From Staphylotrichum longicolle (lineage: Eukaryota; Ascomycota; Sordariomycetes; Sordariales; Chaetomiaceae), in assembly GCA_019096155.1 (NCBI GenBank), contig JAHCVI010000001.1, positions 13,355,243-13,419,242 on the forward strand: 64,000 bases of DNA, given 5' to 3'. The translations under genes and the position numbers were made by a program. The notes under the pieces are model-generated. The model was not told where the DNA came from. It was given only the letters and a program-made list of their open reading frames with translations, and ran no database searches. Shown piece after piece: positions 63,828 to 64,000 of this stretch (position 1 is its first letter; every line of letters starts with the position of its first letter).

Positions 63828-64000
63828 TCGCATACCACCAAGTGATGACGACAAACGAACTCGCCCTGTATTTCACTTTGACAGTCAGCAGCATAATCGG
63901 CGTTTTGGGGAAGGATGGGGGGAAGGATATCACACAACAAAGTCGTGCCACAACACTCTGGTGGTGGGATCGATCAATCAACCGGGCGAAACGAGACCGA

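Noticed and set aside
1..64000. CRISPR arrays, bacterial operons, phage genes, rRNA
   Set aside because: Looked for and not seen; the window is eukaryotic with spliced single genes.

Overview
The window comes from the nuclear genome of a filamentous ascomycete (Pezizomycotina, most likely Sordariomycetes). The evidence is single genes with short GT-AG introns of about 50-130 nt and CTAAC/CTGAC branch sites, two heterokaryon-incompatibility (HET) domain genes, a tyrosinase, a WSC-domain stress sensor, a MYND/DUF4470 protein and an intron-containing tRNA-Gln. There are no operons; genes lie on both strands with gaps of 0.3-5 kb. Exon coordinates below come from reading splice sites and frame by eye.

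Layout. 0-5 kb: a CorA-like membrane protein running off the left edge, a carboxylesterase N-terminal remnant, a small two-exon candidate and a DUF-type small protein. 5-11 kb: an aminoglycoside-phosphotransferase-fold protein, a kelch protein and a four-helix membrane protein. 11-25 kb: HET gene 1, a large membrane protein, tRNA-Gln, a divergent triosephosphate isomerase and HET gene 2. 25-34 kb: a histidine phosphatase with a GC-AG intron and several small disordered or unknown genes. 34-39 kb: nearly 5 kb with no recognisable gene. 39-49 kb: tyrosinase, MARVEL protein followed by a coding-like three-frame stretch, a tRNA-like structured segment, a melanin-type SDR reductase, a four-exon small gene and an SRPK-like kinase with an in-frame stop. 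49-64 kb: an unknown fungal family protein, an NYN remnant, a SWI5/ACE2-type zinc-finger regulator, a secreted GPI-type protein, the MYND/DUF4470 protein and a WSC sensor.

Themes. Non-self recognition (two HET genes), cell-wall and surface functions (WSC sensor, GPI-type protein, MARVEL and other membrane proteins, ACE2-like regulator) and pigment chemistry (tyrosinase, naphthol-reductase-like SDR) recur, but nothing shows that the genes act as one cluster. I did not find a clearly new multi-gene system. The most unusual single item is a triosephosphate isomerase whose catalytic loop 6 is three residues short. Several otherwise intact genes carry one-base frame breaks, mostly in G/C runs; this could be assembly error or true decay and affects every gene model here.
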